Assembly: GCA_035532415.1 (NCBI GenBank) | Contig: DATKRB010000009.1 | Location: 81,571-145,570, forward strand | Source: DATKRB01 sp035532415 | GTDB lineage: Bacteria; Actinomycetota; Acidimicrobiia; Acidimicrobiales; RAAP-2 | Direction of reading: 5' to 3' | Length of the DNA: 64,000 nucleotides | Shown: piece after piece, positions 62,211-64,000 of the stretch | Layout: each line of letters starts with the position of its first letter | Numbering within the stretch: position 1 is the first letter of the stretch | Notes under the pieces: generated by a model | Told to the model about the DNA's origin: nothing | The model's input: only the letters and a program-made list of their open reading frames with translations | Database searches by the model: none | Made by a program: the position numbers and the translations under genes

Positions 62211-62690
62211 CACCGAACGCAAACTCCCACATGGCGCCCTTCGGTTCGTATGGCGTGAACGACGTTCGGCATCCTTGCTGCTCAGGGTCAGGGAAGCGAG
62301 TGGGCACTGCACGGAACGAACTGGCATCGCCATCCTCCCGGAGCAACCAAACTTCCTAGTCCCGAGGCTGCGGTCGCAGCTTCACGGGCAACTTCACACC
62401 CTGCCATCCGGTCTGCCGAGCTTCAACCGAGCTTGGCGAAGGCCTTATCAGGAATAATGGCACACCCACGTGACAACAGATTGCGGCCCTTCGGCGGCCG
62501 ATGACGGCAACCGCCGTCTACGCCCTTCAAGGGACGCGAGCGAGAGCCTCGGGAACGGCTTAAGCCGCGCCGCCATCAACGCCGTCGAGTACGTCACGGT
62601 CTCGGCGCAGGAGTCCGGCGACGACACGGCCCACTCCGCGGCGATGGCGCAGCTCTCACTCCACTGAGGACCGATCATGCCCGAGTCCCC
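62211..62690. other. Intergenic region without a recognised gene
   Basis: About 480 bp between the coupled pair and the Fic gene. Short open frames exist on both strands but none has a family match, a good ribosome-binding site or protein-like composition that I trust. The sequence is less GC-rich than the core chromosome and may be eroded mobile DNA. Confidence 0.4.
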
Positions 62691-63347
62691 TCACGCACCT
62701 CGGGCAAACCGAATGAGGTCGGCGTAGTCGTCGGTGTCGGCAGCTTTGATCACCGCCGCTAGATAGGCGGCTCGAACGGAGCCATCGACATCGACATCGA
62801 GGTCGGAGCTTCCCCAAGCGAAGGGCACCGCACCGATCGCGACCATGTAGAGATCGGCCATCATGCGAGTGCAGCGGCCATTGCCGTTCGGGAAAGGGTG
62901 GATACTTACCAGACGGGAGTGAATCCGGGCAGCCCGTTCGTCCGGCCCGAATACGCCGTGGTCGTGCCAGTAAATCGCGTCATCGAAGAACAGCCGACAC
63001 TGGGTTGCGATGAGGGATGGATCAACGCCGATGTTGGTCTCGCGTCGTCGCGGAGTACCCGCCCATCTCCAGACGTCGCCGAACATTCTCTTGTGAAGCG
63101 TCGTCAGAAACCCTGCGGTCAGGATGCCATGCGGGTCGAGCGATCGAACACGCCGTTCGGCCCAAGGGACTGCCTTGGCAATGTTCTCAAACTCGACTTG
63201 GTTGAGATCGGCACGCGTCGCGACGAAGTCCGGGATGAGGCCTTCCAGGTCCTCTTCTTCGAGGGGCGTCGCACCGGCGGGCTCTGGTCCGATGGTGCGA
63301 AGGTTGAAAACCGGCAGGCGTTCGCCTCCGGATGGGTTGTCGGTCAC
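62691..63347 (-). CDS. Mobile mystery protein B (Fic/DOC domain)
   Basis: Protein of 218 aa with an intact Fic core: HPFPNGNGRCTR starting at His150 (HPFxxGNGRxxR), preceded by FLTTLHKRMFGDVWRWAGTP and RETNIGV, the usual flap and helix. It would transfer AMP or a related group to a target. The N-terminal GATPLEEEDLEGLIPDFVAT is typical of mobile mystery protein B (TIGR02613). The start overlaps the stop of the partner HTH gene by four bases. This pair is spread among unrelated bacteria on mobile DNA and looks like a toxin-antitoxin type system; the cellular target is unknown. Confidence 0.87.
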   Translation of the reverse strand: MTDNPSGGERLPVFNLRTIGPEPAGATPLEEEDLEGLIPDFVATRADLNQVEFENIAKAVPWAERRVRSLDPHGILTAGFLTTLHKRMFGDVWRWAGTPRRRETNIGVDPSLIATQCRLFFDDAIYWHDHGVFGPDERAARIHSRLVSIHPFPNGNGRCTRMMADLYMVAIGAVPFAWGSSDLDVDVDGSVRAAYLAAVIKAADTDDYADLIRFARGA

Positions 63348-63826
63348 CCGCGACCTGGCCCCGGTCTCATACGCCAGAGGCTGCCCTTCGCCACCAGCTC
63401 CTGGGCATAGCGGTCGATCGCCTCTTGTTTCCTGTCGTCCTCGACGGCCTGGGCTTCGAGGGCCATCGTCCGGCCGGTGTAGCCGAGCACGTTGGCGGCA
63501 ATCCTGCGGGCCTCTCCCAGTACGGTCTGCTCCAGCGTGGTGCGCGGGACGAGCGCGTAGACGAGTGTGCAGTCGAGGGCGGCGGCGACTTCGGCCAGCT
63601 TCGCCGTCGTGATCCCACCCTGGACTTCGGCGTGTTCCAGCTTGTTGACCGCCGGAGCCGAGACCCCGAGGCGTTCAGCGAGCACGGCCTGGCTCATCCC
63701 GAGCGCCCCTCGGATTGCGCGTATCCAGCCCGACCGCGGACGCGCTTGGATGGGTTCGAGGGTTGACGCGGCAAACTTTCGGTCGAGCTCTCGCCGGGCT
63801 TGGGCCGCTCGTTCGGATGGTCGCAT
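63344..63826 (-). CDS. Mobile mystery protein A (HTH regulator)
   Basis: Protein of 160 aa, the standard partner of mobile mystery protein B (TIGR02612). N-terminal ARRELDRKFAASTLEPIQAR precedes an XRE-type HTH at about 36-80: GMSQAVLAERLGVSAPAVNK, LEHAEVQGGITTAKLAEVAA. The C-terminal helix GYTGRTMALEAQAVEDDRKQ and on may contact the Fic protein. It is first in the operon and faces an AT-rich palindromic region directly upstream, so autoregulation is likely. Confidence 0.87.
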   Translation of the reverse strand: MRPSERAAQARRELDRKFAASTLEPIQARPRSGWIRAIRGALGMSQAVLAERLGVSAPAVNKLEHAEVQGGITTAKLAEVAAALDCTLVYALVPRTTLEQTVLGEARRIAANVLGYTGRTMALEAQAVEDDRKQEAIDRYAQELVAKGSLWRMRPGPGRG

Positions 63827-63828
63827 AC

Positions 63829-63878
63829 GTATAGGTTAGCAGTTTCTCCTGATATGACAACCTATAGGTTCCTATATT
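63829..63878 (-). promoter_or_regulatory. Operator/promoter region of the mobile mystery A/B operon
   Basis: A perfect 12-bp palindrome AACCTATAGGTT at 63859-63870 is flanked by further half-sites: TATAGGTT at 63830-63837 next to the start codon and CCTATATT at 63871-63878. The AT-rich block is striking in this high-GC window. Spacing between repeated TATAGG elements is about 33 bp, three helical turns. Likely bound by the HTH protein. Confidence 0.6.
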
Positions 63879-64000
63879 TTCCTAGGGCACCTACGTATTG
63901 GTTACGCCCTGGCCTCATTCCCCAAGGTGGGTGGGCCCTCAAGTCCCGATGCCCGGACCCGCTGCGCGCTCGAACGACAAAATCGCTGCCATCACGGCCA

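Noticed and set aside
62470..62667. 65-codon plus-strand frame in the 62.2-62.7 kb gap
   Set aside because: No ribosome-binding site, no recognisable motif; protein-like only by length.

Overview
The window is high-GC DNA, densely packed with short gaps, 1-8 base stop/start overlaps and frequent GTG starts. Together with F420-type oxidoreductases, a TgpA-like transglutaminase and a Zur/Znu locus, this points to an actinobacterium; Acidimicrobiia or a relative is my inference from gene content, not something shown directly. Roughly 50 kb looks like ordinary chromosome. Two stretches look acquired: 6.2-10.7 kb and about 58.5-63.9 kb.

Layout. 1-5.8 kb: the end of a membrane transglutaminase, then a minus-strand block of xseA, xseB, an MBL-fold hydrolase and an FAD ferredoxin-reductase-like protein. 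5.89-6.28 kb: the RNase P RNA gene rnpB, on the plus strand. 6.25-10.7 kb: an island bounded by a 37-bp perfect direct repeat of the rnpB 3' end. It holds broken recombinase, excisionase and IS66 fragments, an intact SCP2 plus debranching-type glycosidase pair, and an AbrB/RelE-like toxin-antitoxin pair. 10.8-15.7 kb: a catabolic minus-strand cluster (ferredoxin, cytochrome P450, tandem CoA-transferase, dienelactone-hydrolase-like protein). 15.8-24.4 kb: two damaged genes, a LOG-like protein, an L,D-transpeptidase, an esterase, a formylglycine-type sulfatase, two F420-type oxidoreductases and a universal stress protein. 24.5-34 kb: a P-type ATPase, a second DLH protein, the acetate module (satP-like and acsA) with a divergent MarR regulator, a PAC2 protein and an MFS exporter. 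34-45.5 kb: a heme-oxygenase-fold protein, cydDC, an aldo/keto reductase to NUDIX operon, an endonuclease/phosphatase-family protein, an MFS carrier and a methyltransferase.

45.8-50.4 kb is the most unusual locus. A family-2 processive-type glycosyltransferase is fused to a C-terminal EAL domain whose catalytic residues are partly lost. It overlaps by 8 bases a membrane-anchored GH18-like protein with two chitin-binding-type modules. I infer a polysaccharide synthesis and trimming unit controlled by c-di-GMP through a dead EAL domain instead of a PilZ domain. 50.6-57.4 kb: a TauE permease, a SRPBCC protein, an SDR, then zur divergent from a zinc uptake operon with one binding protein, one ATPase and two different permeases; a palindrome sits between them.

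57.5-63.9 kb is accessory: small unknown proteins, a DUF3565-DUF1971 fusion, a VapBC pair with a striking operator, two overlapping small genes (one of 52 codons), a Fic remnant, a coupled pair of unknown genes, and the mobile mystery protein A/B pair (HTH plus Fic) with its own palindromic operator. No tRNA, rRNA or CRISPR array was seen. Several short intergenic tandem duplications (18-31 bp units) recur across the window.
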